A stretch of DNA of 64,000 nt from Onthophagus taurus (lineage: Eukaryota > Arthropoda > Insecta > Coleoptera > Scarabaeidae). Shown in pieces: positions 34,859 through 45,724 of this stretch; position 1 is the first letter of the stretch; every line of letters begins with the position of its first letter. Below the pieces are notes generated by a model. It saw only the letters and a program-made list of their open reading frames with translations, was not told the origin of the DNA and made no database searches. The DNA lies in the NCBI RefSeq assembly GCF_036711975.1, contig NW_027248940.1:806001-870000 (forward strand), written 5' to 3'. A program made the position numbers and the translations under genes.

Positions 34859-36060
34859 AGTAAATTATTCTTAAATTAGGTTTACGACGTACTTTCTAAC
34901 GGTAGTAAGAGTTATTATTAATAATAAAATAAAAAAAATGAATAATAGGGGCGCCGTGAGTGCGAGGTACGATAATTATTATTATTATTAAAAGAAGTAA
35001 CACAATTACAAAGACAAGAAATAAGTAAAAAATAAAGTACATAAATTAATAAAAATAAGTTTGTTCGCCCCCCTGGCGGTTAGAAATCTCGTAAGAATCC
35101 CTCGTGCCGCGAATCCGCCCCGTTAAGTTCCCCCCAAAACCCCAACGTCCCTCGTCGTTTCTTTTTTCCTTTTCTACCTTCTTAAATAAATGAAGATTCC
35201 CGAAACGTTTTTCGTTAGTTATTTTTATTAATATTATTATGATTTTTTCGTTTATTTTACGATCGATTAAATGAATGAAATGATGTTGAAAACGTTTATA
35301 TTAAAAAAAAAAATAAAAAATTGTAAAACCGATCCGTAAAGGAGTATGTCCACGAACGTTCGAAGTATATAGAATTATAAATTACGTATGATGACACATT
35401 TGATGATAATTTCGTTTGTAATTTTATTTTATTTTTTTCTTTTTGTAAATAAATCATTTTATTAAAATATTGAGCTTTTTATTTAAAAAGAAAATTTAAA
35501 ATTGTATCTCGAGAACAAATTTAGATATCATAATGAAATAAAGAAAATGTTTTAAAGCTAATATTTAATGATTTCGATGATTACAAGTAGTGTAAAAATG
35601 CCGATTCTAGAGCGGAAGTTAATAAAGTATAGGGAGGGGTACCAACCAAAGTTTGGGGGGAAAAAATTAGGTTAGTATTAAAAGTAACTAAAGATCTAGT
35701 GATTTTTAGAAAAGTAAATATAAAAATTTAAATACAATGGCGCCACCTATGGTTTAGTGGTGTAAGTACTAGATTTAGAAATTTTTTATAAAATTTAAAT
35801 ATAATGACGCTAGCTATGATTGAGAATTGTAAATTAGCGTAACTTGAGTTGAAAAATTAATTGGTGGTGGTGGTGGGAATATAGGATTAAAAATAAAAAA
35901 ATCATTACATTTCAAATTAATAATAAATTATATTAGCATAATATGAAAAACAATATATATAATCTGTAACATATGAAAACTTAGTGTAAAAGTAACAATA
36001 ACCAAATTTTTTAAATTAGAAATAAAAAATTTAAATGATTAACTTGAAATATGACTACAT
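34859..36060 (+). other. PP1 3' UTR and AT-rich intergenic DNA
   Basis: Downstream of the PP1 stop. Candidate poly(A) signals AATAAA occur near 34921 and at 35448-35453, the latter followed by T-rich sequence. Beyond about 35480 there is no gene. Two related boxes, TGGCGCCACCTATGG at 35738-35752 and AATGACGCTAGCTATGATT near 35800, lie here. Confidence 0.55.
35448..35453 (+). terminator. Candidate PP1 poly(A) signal
   Basis: AATAAA about 590 bases after the stop codon, in GTAAATAAATC. Earlier AATAAA-like sequences near 34921 are alternatives. Chosen because the sequence between is less AT-rich and UTR-like and what follows is low-complexity. Confidence 0.4.
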
Positions 36061-36243
36061 TTAAGAAATAGATACCGATGGAATTTCATCATTTGAACCA
36101 ATCTTCTTTATAAATTCAATCTTTTGCACAGTACATGCGTCTTCGATATTGTTGCAATTAAAGCAATAATGATCGATGTTCATACAAGAATCTACACAAT
36201 ATGGAATGCAAACGCACGGCCAACATCTAGTAATAATAAGCAT
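36061..36243 (-). pseudogene. LITAF-like zinc-binding domain, orphan C-terminal exon
   Basis: The 60-residue frame contains CWPCVCIPYCVDSCMNIDHY and then CFNC, matching the C-terminal half of the LITAF/SIMPLE domain: the hydrophobic membrane-dipping CWPC...CVDSC stretch followed by the HYCxxC zinc ligands. The first CxxC and the N-terminal PPxY region are not found nearby on the minus strand; a mariner element occupies 36293-38293, exactly where upstream exons would lie. After the second CxxC it continues 26 residues, longer than usual. LITAF proteins sit on endosomal membranes. This may be the last exon of a gene whose other exons are far to the right, or a fragment. Confidence 0.5.
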
Positions 36244-36292
36244 TTTATTGTTTTTGATAATTACAATTTTCCCCTTAATACATCCTAATATA

Positions 36293-38293
36293 CAGTGCTA
36301 GCGTAAAGTAACCCCCCCCTTTTTAACTTCCGAACAGATTGAGATATCAATATGAGCAAAAAAACGTCAGGTTCTATATTTTATCAGCACAAATATTTTC
36401 TTATGGAAAATTTTGCTATCACTTTTAGTTTTTCCGGAAAATGGATCCACTTTGTTTTTTTAAATGGAACACCTAGTATATTATGGTATTTTCCGAAAGA
36501 TGAAACCAATACGAATCCAACGGTACCTCACAATCAAATATCGGTTTATTAGTTTTTCCCATAAAAATTAAACAAAATGCGGAATTTCGCCGGAAAAACC
36601 AACGTATCTTCGTCGACTATCTGTCGAAATGCAATCGGCCAGTTAAATGGTGGTCGGTAGGTATACGCTCGAGCTAAGACGGATTTAAAATTGATAGTTC
36701 CCTTACTTATTTTTGAAGTATATTAAATTTATGAATTAATCATATTTTATCAAAAAATATTTATAAAGAAAAAAATCAAAGTCAATATAAGAAATGAAAT
36801 TTTTTTTATTAAAGATTTTGCCGTCTTGGTTGAAAAATTGGCTTAGTGTTGTTATTGAATAATAAAAGAATTTTTTATTTATTAGGAACAAACATTTTTG
36901 TAGTGTTTCCTCTCACACGGCTTAACATGTGATGATCAATATTTTGGCAGACGTCAATAATTTCGTCAATAACACCATAAAAAGAAATCTAAAGCTGTCA
37001 GATCTGGTGATCTTGTTGGCCATTCAATCGGCCCACGTCGACCGATCCACCGTCCATTAAAATTTGTATCAAGATAATTTCGTACCATTGCCACATAATG
37101 TGGAGGAGCCATTTCTAAATCGTCAGGATTCTGGTGTACAATTTGCAAAAGACTTGGATTAATATCTTCTTCTAATAATCTTAAATACAATTCCGGTCTA
37201 ATTTTCGGTTAGGAATATTGGTCTCACGATGTGATTTCCCAATATGCCTGCCCAAACATTTATTTTCTTGGAAAATTGAGTGTTAACTTCACGATATTCA
37301 TGTGGACTAATATCACTCTAGTAGTAGGTAGTGAAACAAATCTAAAAATATTTCCCCGCCGTTGTTGGACCCACATCACACGTTGATGCGATAGCAGCAG
37401 ACGACATCATGCACGCATTAACTACTTCTGTTAACATCTGCACTTGTGTGTCTTCAGAAATCGAACGACGACCAGTTCTTTTGCGGTCCTCGACGCTTCC
37501 AGTTTCCAAAAACTTATTTACTAGTTCTCTTAAATATTTTCGACTAATTGGATGTTCAGGAAATCGTTCATTAAATTGTCGCTCTGTTTCATGTACATTT
37601 CTGTCAGCACGAGGGAATATTAAAATTCCTCCGATTTTGTGCTCTAAACTCCTTCTAGCCATTTTGATCTCACTTTTCTTTGGTTATACTTGGTCGGGTA
37701 GAATTCCAAGATAGAAATGATGAACAATATTTGCATGCTGCCTTAAATAGAAAATTTCAAGGTACCTACAAACTTTAAAATTGTTGTTATGACAATTTTT
37801 TCTTACAAACTTTAAGAAGAACTTTCTTTTTATCCTTTTCTTGCATTGATTGTTTCATAAAAACATTCTAAAAGAATTGCCGATTTTAACCCTGCTTAAC
37901 CCGAGCGTAGACTGACCTTTAACTGACCGTCCACTATTTATCTGGCCCATTGTATCTCGACAGGTAGTTAACGAAGATGCGTTGGTTTTTCCGGCGAAAT
38001 TTCGTATATTGTTTGATATTTATGTAAAAAACTAATAAACCGATATTTAATTGTGAGGTATCGTTGGATTCGTATTGTTTTATTCTTTCGAAAGATACCA
38101 TAATATACTGGGTGTTCCATTTAAAAAAACAAAGTTGATCCATTTTCCGGAAAAACTAAAAGTGATAGCAAAATTTTCCATAAGACAATATTTGTGCTGA
38201 TAAAATATAGAAACTGACGTTTTTTTGCTCATATTGATATCTCAATCTGTTCAGAAGTTAAACAGGGGGGGGGGTTACTTTACGCTAGCACTG
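36293..38293 (-). mobile_element. DD41D mariner with about 380-base inverted repeats
   Basis: TA at 36291-36292 and 38294-38295 flanks inverted repeats starting CAGTGCTAGCGTAAAGTAAC with an adjacent run of C (G on the right). Similarity extends to about 36670 on the left and 37915 on the right: shared blocks include AGCACAAATATT, GGAAAATGGATC, AATCAAATATCGGTTTATTAG and TCTTCGTCGACTA or slightly diverged forms. About 380 of 2001 bases are therefore repeated at each end. The transposase remnant lies between. Confidence 0.85.
36960..37662 (-). pseudogene. DD41D transposase remnant of the 36293-38293 element
   Basis: 37662-37342 encodes the N-terminal helix-turn-helix (RQFNERFPEHPISRKYLREL, TGSVEDRKRTGRRSISEDT, AIASTCDVGPTTAGKYF). 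37190-36966 encodes the C-terminal catalytic part, LEMAPPHYVAMVRNYL with GRWIGRRGPIEWPTRSPDL and TALDFFLW. The aspartate expected before GAPPH is replaced (LEMAPPH). The central region with the first catalytic aspartate is largely deleted, so the protein would be inactive. Confidence 0.8.
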
Positions 38294-38299
38294 TATGTC

Positions 38300-39565
38300 A
38301 TTAGTATATTATTTTCACCCTCTTCCTCCATTTCCATACCCTCGGCTCCTCGGCCCAATCCTCTCCTCATCCATCCCTTTGTCTCCTCACCCCCACAACC
38401 ATTCTCATGCATCGTTTCCCCTCTCTCCCCTCTCCTAAGATCTGCCCCCGGTCCAACTCCTTCTCCCTCAACTCACTGCACCCATTCAACATATGTTCCA
38501 ACGTGTCCCATTCCTCCCTGCATAGCCTACACCACCTCTCGTCATCGGCCACCCAGTATCTGTTAGCTCTCTCCTCGTTTCCACAACGGAACCTAGCCAC
38601 CCACTTCTTCCCTTCCTCATCTCCTTCCAATAACAAGTATCTAGGCAGCCCCTCCGTAATTAGGTCCCTGTACCTTTCGTTATACCTTCCCTCTTTTATT
38701 TGTGTCCTTCTTTCCTGTCTCTGCACATCGCGGTCGCTATCTCTCAACTCCCTACCCACCCTTCGTCTACTATTTATCTCAGTTACCGAGTAGCCCGCTC
38801 GTCTATAATAGTTGTCTCTGTCTCCTTTCCCATATCTGATCTTTCCCTCTCTAATTTCCCTCCAACACTCCCCCAAGATCCCGCAGTTTGGTCTCCCTTC
38901 TATTCTTTCTTCATATTTCACTGCCCTCCTGCATTGCCTGCTCTCTCCATCCCCATATTTCTGTCCCATACATCATCACACTGTTAACCAGACCTTCAAA
39001 CATAATCTTCCTCGCTGCCACATTCCTTCCAAAGACTCTCTTCTCCAAACCCCATACTTGTCTTATCACCTTATTCGCCTTTTTTGCCATAGCTATCACA
39101 TGCGACCCCTCCCTGTTGTCCTCCCTAAACACATACCCCAAGTAAGTATACTCCCTAACCTCCTCGATCTCTTTTCCCTCCCATCTCCAGTTTTCTGTTC
39201 TTTTTCTCCCATCCTTACAAAACTTCATCATCCTTGTCTCCCCACATTCAATTCCAGCCCCTTCCCCCTAAAATATCTTTCTAATGTCTTTATCATATCC
39301 TTCATCTCCGCCGCTTCTCTCGCCATGACCACGATGTCATCCGCGTATGCTAACAGATGCACCTTTCTACCTCCCACCACCAACCCTCCCATTTGCCCCT
39401 ACCCCAATATATCCTCCAGGTCCGCCGTATACAGTGCAAACAGACTTGGGCTCAGCGGACATCCCTGCCTCAGTCCCTTCGTCGTCCAGAACACGTCACT
39501 CAGCTTATCTCCCACTTTTATCCTAGCCATAATCTCCATGTATATTTCCTTCACTCTCGCAATTA
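38300..39565 (-). mobile_element. LINE family A, second copy
   Basis: Minus strand from 39500: VFWTTKGLRQGCPLSPSLFA, VHLLAYADDIVVMAREAAEM (active site intact), LERYFRGKGLELNV, then KFCKDGRKRTENWRWEGKEI, VREYTYLGYVFREDN, KVIRQVWGLEKRVFGRNVAA and MMYGTEIWGWREQAMQE. It ends with ECWREIREGKIRYGKG, IKEGRYNERYRDLITEGLPR, FRCGNEERANRYW and the zinc knuckle CRLCREEWDTLEHMLNGC. Frame breaks lie near 39410, 39235 and 38960. It is immediately next to the mariner right end. The GC-rich purine/pyrimidine bias differs from the surroundings. Confidence 0.8.
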
Positions 39566-40344
39566 GGTGTTACGTCCATAGACAAACATTGACACATTGA
39601 GTCACATTGACAACTAAAAAAATTAATGACCCAATGTCACCAACTTGAACTGGTTTCATAAAATGTTACTAAAATCTCATTACAGCATCGGATGCTGTAA
39701 GGAGTCTCATTACAGCACCCGTTTGAGTACTGTTATAGCTTTCATTATATTTGAAGGTGCTAGCTGTTTGTACGATAACTCTATAAGGTTAATAGGCTAT
39801 ACACATCAAAATATTTCATAATTCTTGCTTTTAAACCATATTTGCAACAATTCTTTTTTATTGAAAATTTCTGTTCAAAATATACAATGGAAATAAAACT
39901 ATTTTTAGTGCATAAAATTCTTTAAAATTTTGATATTTACAAGTTTTTAGTGCATACTTTCCTGATATATATCTTGAAGCGCGAAATAAAAATATGAATT
40001 CTGAAAATACGACTTGAAACATTAATGTAGTGTAAGTGTGGTTTTAATTAATTAAATGACAATTAGCAAATATACACAAGCAATAATTATTAACAAAATT
40101 GCTGCAAGTAAAAGTATTTCATCTCGATCATCCATTGTCTCTGTATCAATTCTTTTTTCGAAAACAAGTACTGATTAACAGCTAAATGTTTTTAATAATT
40201 AACCGAAATATGGGACTAACTGATCACCACCGTGATCACTCTAATGTGTATCAAAATGATCGCTTATGATATCTACGAGTAGCTTAAATCGTCAGTGTTG
40301 CAGGATTCTAGCGCCTCGCCCGCAAGCGACCGCGGCGAAGTAAA
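39566..40344. other. AT-rich stretch without a recognised gene
   Basis: No coding sequence recognised. TCTCATTACAGCA occurs twice near 39676 and 39704, and CCTCGCCCGCAAGCGACCG at 40314 resembles CCTCGGCCGCAAGCGACCTC near 7290, suggesting a shared dispersed repeat. Confidence 0.4.
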
Positions 40345-41952
40345 GATAAACAACTTCTTATGCAAGTGTTGTATGTTTGTGCAAGTGTTGTTGACCAAGT
40401 ATCTTGCAGAAATTACATCATTCAGTGTGAGGGTAGGAAATTGTTTATCAACAGAACATGCATTAGAAAATGGAGTACCTCAGGCTCTAATTTGAGTGTA
40501 ACACTATTTCTTATAGCAATAAACGATATTGCCGCGCGTTTAGATCCGGAAATATAAAGATCTTTGTACGTAGACGATTTATGTATCTATGCAAGTGGTA
40601 ATTCGACTGAAGAGATTAATGGGAAACTTCAGGAATCCATCAATATTATATTGGAAAATGCAGTATCGGTGGGGTTTAAACAAAAGACAGCTTACATAAA
40701 ATTTTCTACACTGTATAGACACTTAGAAGAACCTTTGCTTCAGTTGCACGATTCGCCTATTAATAGAGTTTCACAAATAAAGTTTCTGGGTGTTATTTTT
40801 GATGCGAAATTAAGGTGGCTTTCTCACATACAATACATTAAGGAACGTTGCCATAAAGCACTTAATCTACTGCGTATGCTGTCAGGTACAAGGTGGGGGG
40901 CAGATACTAAGATATTAATGCAACTATATACAGCTACAGTACTATCTATCTTCGACCATGGTTCCGAAGCTTATGGTTCAGCGAGAAAAGGTGGATTTAA
41001 TAAACTTAATACCATACATCATTTGGGTGTAAGATATGTACTTGGTGCCTTTCCTACAAGCCCTATCAATAGTCTATATAGTGAATCAGGTTTACCTCCC
41101 TTGAACTATAGACGAGATATACAATTAGTGAACTACTATCTTAGATTCCTAGCTAAACCAAATAATCCAATTTTTGCAATAATCCAACAACAAACACTTA
41201 CCTTTAGATTGACAGCTACCAGACCAACTATCGTTCGTGCACAAGAATTGATACAATCTTTAGATATGGCATTACCTCAGGTACTTACCTACCAATATTC
41301 TGAAGTGCCTCCATGGTTGTTGAATTCCATTGAAGCTAGGTTGGACCTCACTAAATTTTCAAAATAAAACGCCCCCCATGCAATGTTTCTTGCTGATTTT
41401 CACAACACAGTGCATACTTATCCTGATGCCTTTTGTGTTTACACTGATGGATCAAAAAAAGAAAACGGTGTTGCTAGTGCAATATCAGTCGATAATACAG
41501 AACATTCCTGGACGCTTCAACCATGTTCCTCAATATTTCTTGCAGGGTTATATGCAATATTCCAAGCACTACTATACATAAATATGAACTTCAATAACCG
41601 GAATTTTCTAATAATAAGTGATTCGCTTAGTAGTATCAAATCCTTACAAAACCTGTACACAAAAGAAACAATGCTACAACAAATCTTAGGCACACTAGAC
41701 AGCATCACAAAACAAAATCATAAAGTTATTTTTATATGGGTGCCAAGTCACGTTGGAATTGAGGGGAATGAACGTGCTGATTGTGCAGCATCCGAGGCTG
41801 CAGATAAAGCAACAATGGATGTGAACTTTTGCAGACATAAAGATATTGCAAAACATGTAAGATCCTTGATATATAACAGCTGGGAAGAACAATGGCAAAA
41901 TACTCCAAGTTTCTTGAGAAAAATCAAACCCCATGTCTATGTACTAAAGTAG
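40345..41952 (+). mobile_element. LINE F (RT C-terminal half plus RNase H)
   Basis: Plus strand. CRNYIIQCEGRKLFINRTC to 40480, ENGVPQ near 40470, SLYVDDLCIYASGN at 40560-40605 (YVDD active site), QIKFLGVIFDAKLRWLSHI near 40780, ATVLSIFDHGSEAYGSA, and the thumb/connection to 41367. After a stop, RNase H at 41383-41952 has VYTDGSKKENG, ISDSLSS and WVPSHVGIEGNERADCAASE. The second catalytic residue, normally E in AELYAI, is G here (LAGLYAIF). Several stops and frameshifts; a 5'-truncated dead copy of an RNase H-bearing LINE. Confidence 0.85.
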
Positions 41953-42316
41953 TGTAACTTACTCTCACATCGAGAGCGGCACAACTCTGCTGGGAGGAGA
42001 AACATCAATAGCGAGAGTATCCCCCGGGAGCTTCGCGTACCATCGCTACACGACGTGGCATGGTGTCTATAAGTCGCTATATTGTAGCGAGAGGGATGGC
42101 CAACCATGCCACCTTAACTCGTTTCCATAGCTCCTCAACGTTAGCCGGGGAAGCCGGATGAGATGAGATATTACGCGAAATGAGGGCGGAGCGCCAACCG
42201 TCTTCACAATTCCAAATAATACCGGATCTGACGAAAACAGTAAATAGATTCGATGGTGATCGAGATCTTTTGCGAGCGGTAGACTGGCTGACGAGCGTAA
42301 AAACCAGTGCGGTGCT
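41953..42316 (+). mobile_element. Gypsy element, 5' portion of gag
   Basis: From about 42190 the plus strand reads a Gypsy gag segment (PSSQFQIIPDLTKTVNRFDG, then RDLLRAVDWLTSVKTSAV) in one frame up to 42316, where a TTA-flanked element begins. The gag resumes at 43290. 41953-42180 is upstream sequence with CCCCCGGGAGCTTCGCG and is probably the untranslated leader; no LTR could be matched. Confidence 0.6.
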
Positions 42317-42319
42317 TTA

Positions 42320-43286
42320 AGCGGCCTACACACGTAGACTCTTGTGGCGTCGTGCCGCACTTCTTTAACCGCTATCGACGGACCTATACCAATGCATATC
42401 TGGAGAGACAATAGCCAAGAAATTGGCTGCAGAATACCAATACTACTTGCAGAAGACTAAATACTTCCTATAAAGGACAAATACTACCTATACAATACTA
42501 GAAACAGCTTAAAAAGATAGATATCGTCTATAGAAACGTAAGTACTGCTACCAAAAGACTACAAATTGGTTGCAGAATACCAATACTACTTGTAAAAGAC
42601 TAAATACTTCCAGCAAAAGGCTAAAAACTCCTTGCGGAAGACAAATACTACCTATACAATACTAGTGTAATGTATCCGAATTCATTATTGTTTAAGTAAA
42701 TTACAAAACGTTTAACTATAAAATGTAGGCTCAGCAACTTAATTAATAAGTATCAGGTCATCGTCCGTTGAACCGTATTACCGTGGTAAGCATTATTGCT
42801 GTAATACTTTAAAGTTGATTACGCTTTTGTAATCATCAGAATTGTACGAACCTTTGGGTAAAATACATTCACATGTAGTTGGGAAGAAACTCTTTTATTC
42901 AAAAGACCTAAAACCCTTCAACGATACCACACTAGAAATTGTTTGCAGAAGATAGATATTGTTTAGGGAAGGCTAGGTACTGCTACCAATAGCCAAGGAA
43001 TTGGTTCCAGAATACTAATACTGCTTGCAGAAGACTAAATACTTCCTATAGACGATCAAAAATTCCTTGCGGAAGACAAATACTACCTATGCAATACTAG
43101 AAACTGCTTAAAAAGATAGATATTATTTATACAAGGCTAGGTACTGCTATCAATAGACTACAAATTGGTTCCAGAATACTAATACTGCTTGTAAAAAATT
43201 AAATATTGCAGGCAGAAATATTCCTGGCGCTTCCCTACACACGATGCTTCATGCGGCGCTGCAAGAGTCGTCGTGTATGGGCCGCT
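42320..43286. mobile_element. TTA-flanked MITE carrying a 20-21 base minisatellite, inserted in gag
   Basis: TTA at 42317-42319 and 43287-43289 is the target duplication. The ends are AGCGGCCTACACACG on the left and, reverse-complemented, AGCGGCCCATACACG on the right, with further matches (GACTCTTG, GGCG). A 3-base TTA/TWA duplication fits PIF/Harbinger or CMC elements. The interior 42420-43210 is a degenerate repeat of GCAGAAGACTAAATACTTCC-like 20-21 base units (CTTGCAGAAGACTAAATAC, CTTGCGGAAGACAAATAC, GGTTCCAGAATACTAATAC). 42660-42890 has a non-repetitive centre. No transposase. Confidence 0.75.
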
Positions 43287-43289
43287 TTA

Positions 43290-45432
43290 CAAGTGGCCGG
43301 AATCCGTGAAAATTGAGACGGCTCGATCACATTTGGTGGGTCCAGCGGCGAATTGGTACCGTGCTACGAGAAAAGACACGAGACCGAGGGGTACCGTAAT
43401 TAAAGATGTTAAACAGGTGCGTGGTGAACCAGACTCGAAGAAAGAAGAGAGATCCTGGAAATCTGAAGAACCTAAACGGCAACAACGTTCGATGTTACAG
43501 ATGTGGTGAGCGAGGTCATATGGCGAATAAATGCACCCAACCGAGGATCATATGCAAAGGGTCGGGTCACCTGAAGAAGGATTGTCCAAATTCAACAGGA
43601 GAAACAACACAAAAATGATAGTGGAAGATACGGTAACAAATTTAACTAAATATTTGAAGCTTTAAGATCAGCAAGGTTGACACTAAATTTGAGGAAATGC
43701 TATTTTGGCAAACGTGAAGTAGAATTTTTGGGGCACCATTTATCTGAGGACTATATTAAGCCGGGAAGCAAGGTGAAAGCTGTGTCAATGTACCCAAGGC
43801 CAGCAAATGTCCATGAGGTACGGAGATTTCTTGGATTGACGTCATATTTTAGACGATTTGTGAGAGACTATGCACGCAGGGCGCGATCGTTAAGTGACTT
43901 GAAGAAGGGTAAAAATTTTAGTTGGACCAAATTGCAAGACGAAGCGTTCGAAGACTTGAGCGAACTAAAGGTACTCAAGTTGTTCAATGCTATCAATGCT
44001 ACAGTTGTTCAGCCGATAAAATGAGTCACGTCGACGCATTATCGAAGGCACCAAACGACGAAGGTGTAGATGTGGAAGAGTCGTACTTGGAGAGGGGAGA
44101 AATTATGGAAATCATGACAGAAGAAGATTATGTAACCACCATCCAGTATGCTGACTCAGACCTAAAGAAGAAAATAGCGGTGTTGAAGAAAAAGGAAACA
44201 ACTAGAACACAACAAGAGAAGAATGAAGTTGTCGGATATAAAATTAACTGTGGTAGATTGATCAGAGAGATGAAAGATGGACGAGAGCTGTATGTGATAC
44301 CGCAGGGAATGAGGAAGAGTATTGCCGTGAAATATCACGACATGAGGGGACATTTTGGGTTGGAACGAACTGTTGATGCGATCATGCGGGATTATTGGTT
44401 TGTTGGAATGAGAAGATATGTGAGCAAACATATACGAGTATGTCCAGAATGTCTACTAAGCAAGTTACCGACAGGGTCGGAAGCGGGGAAACTACATCCC
44501 ATTCCTGCTCCACAGAAACCATTCGACCGAATTCACATAGATCATTTGGGACCATTTATAAAGAGCTGCAGAGGTAACATGTACCTGTTAGTAATCATAG
44601 ACGCTTTGACGAAGTTTGTAAAGTTATACCCTGTACGAGACACCAAAACCAGAACAACGATAAGATCACTGGAGAGATTAATCCAAGGGTATGGAAATCC
44701 AAGAAGGATCGTATACGATAGAGGGACATCGTTTACATCCGTGGAGTTTCGGAGGTTTACTGAAAGTCGAGCGATATCTATTACGTACAGGTAGAGAGAC
44801 AGGTAGAGAGAGTTAACAGAACTGTGATACCGGTGATATTAGGAAGCATGCAAGAAGACGTAGGTTGGGATAGGAGTATAGTGGAAGTAGAACGAAATTT
44901 AAATTTAGCCATAAACAAAACTACTGGACGAGCACCATACGAAGTGTTATATGGTTACTTACCACGTTTTCAAACAGACCCAGTTATGGCAAGGATAGTA
45001 CCGACAGAGCAGTGGACTCCAGCAGAAGATATACAAATAGAAGTTAGACGACGAATAGAAGAAGAACAACAAAAACAAAAGAGCCTTGCAGATAAGAAAA
45101 GATATTTGGGAGTAAGATATGAGGTAGGAGACGTTGTATTCATGAGACGGCAGCCAGTAGGTGGATCGGGGGAATCGACTAAACTTCAGCCTAAGTTTTG
45201 TGGGCCTTTAACAATAACCCAGATACTACCCTCAGACACATATCGTGTGGCAAGTATTAATGAAGAAGATAGAAGAAGATTTGCAACGACAGCGCATGTA
45301 TCTCAATTAAAGGGGTATCAGAATCACAATGAAGAAGATAGCATCGATGAACAACAAGAGGATGATGGAACAAAGAACGAAGAGGTTATAGCGGAATCCA
45401 CCGTACGTCGTGTACGGAAGAAGCCAGAATGA
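43290..45432 (+). mobile_element. Ty3/Gypsy retrotransposon, internally deleted gag-pol
   Basis: 43290-43420 continues gag (YKWPESVKIETARSHLVGP, AANWY). 43490-43610 has nucleocapsid knuckles (CYRCGERGHMANKC, then CKGSGHLKKDC). Protease and most RT are missing. 43680-43940 holds the end of RT (CYFGKREVEFLGHHLS, VRRFLGLTSYFRRFVRDYAR). RNase H is reduced to KMSHVDALSKAP. Integrase follows with its HHCC zinc site (HDMRGHFG, CPECLLSK), the core DHLGPF, YDRGTSF and, after a stop and deletion near 44793, VNRTVIP. The C-terminal GPY/F-like part (GDVVFMRRQPVGG, KFCGPLTI) closes at 45432. It cannot replicate as it stands. Confidence 0.85.
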
Positions 45433-45724
45433 ATGAAGGACTTTGTGACAGGGGATTTCGACCAAGAAGTCGAATACTGTCAGAATAGCCGAATATAACA
45501 CGGGGAATTTCGGTTCGCGAATATGTTGGATCGGTTTGATTATGTCGTGGTTCGATGGGGGGAAAAGAAAGGGACAGTCGGGGTTTGGAACTAAACATGT
45601 GTGTTTCGAAGTAAGGTTAAGAGAAAGACTGATATACGAGATATTTCTTACAATATTTGTTATATATAGCTATTATATTACATATATACACATACTATGT
45701 ATAATGTATAAGTCATTTTCCGTT
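45433..45724 (+). other. Probable Gypsy 3' end (LTR candidate) and downstream flank of the DM9 gene
   Basis: Right after the pol stop, TGTGACAGGGGATTTCGACC begins at 45450, a plausible LTR start (TG). An end could lie near 45660. No matching 5' LTR was found in the window, so limits are uncertain. The DM9 gene ends tail-to-tail at 45725. Confidence 0.4.
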
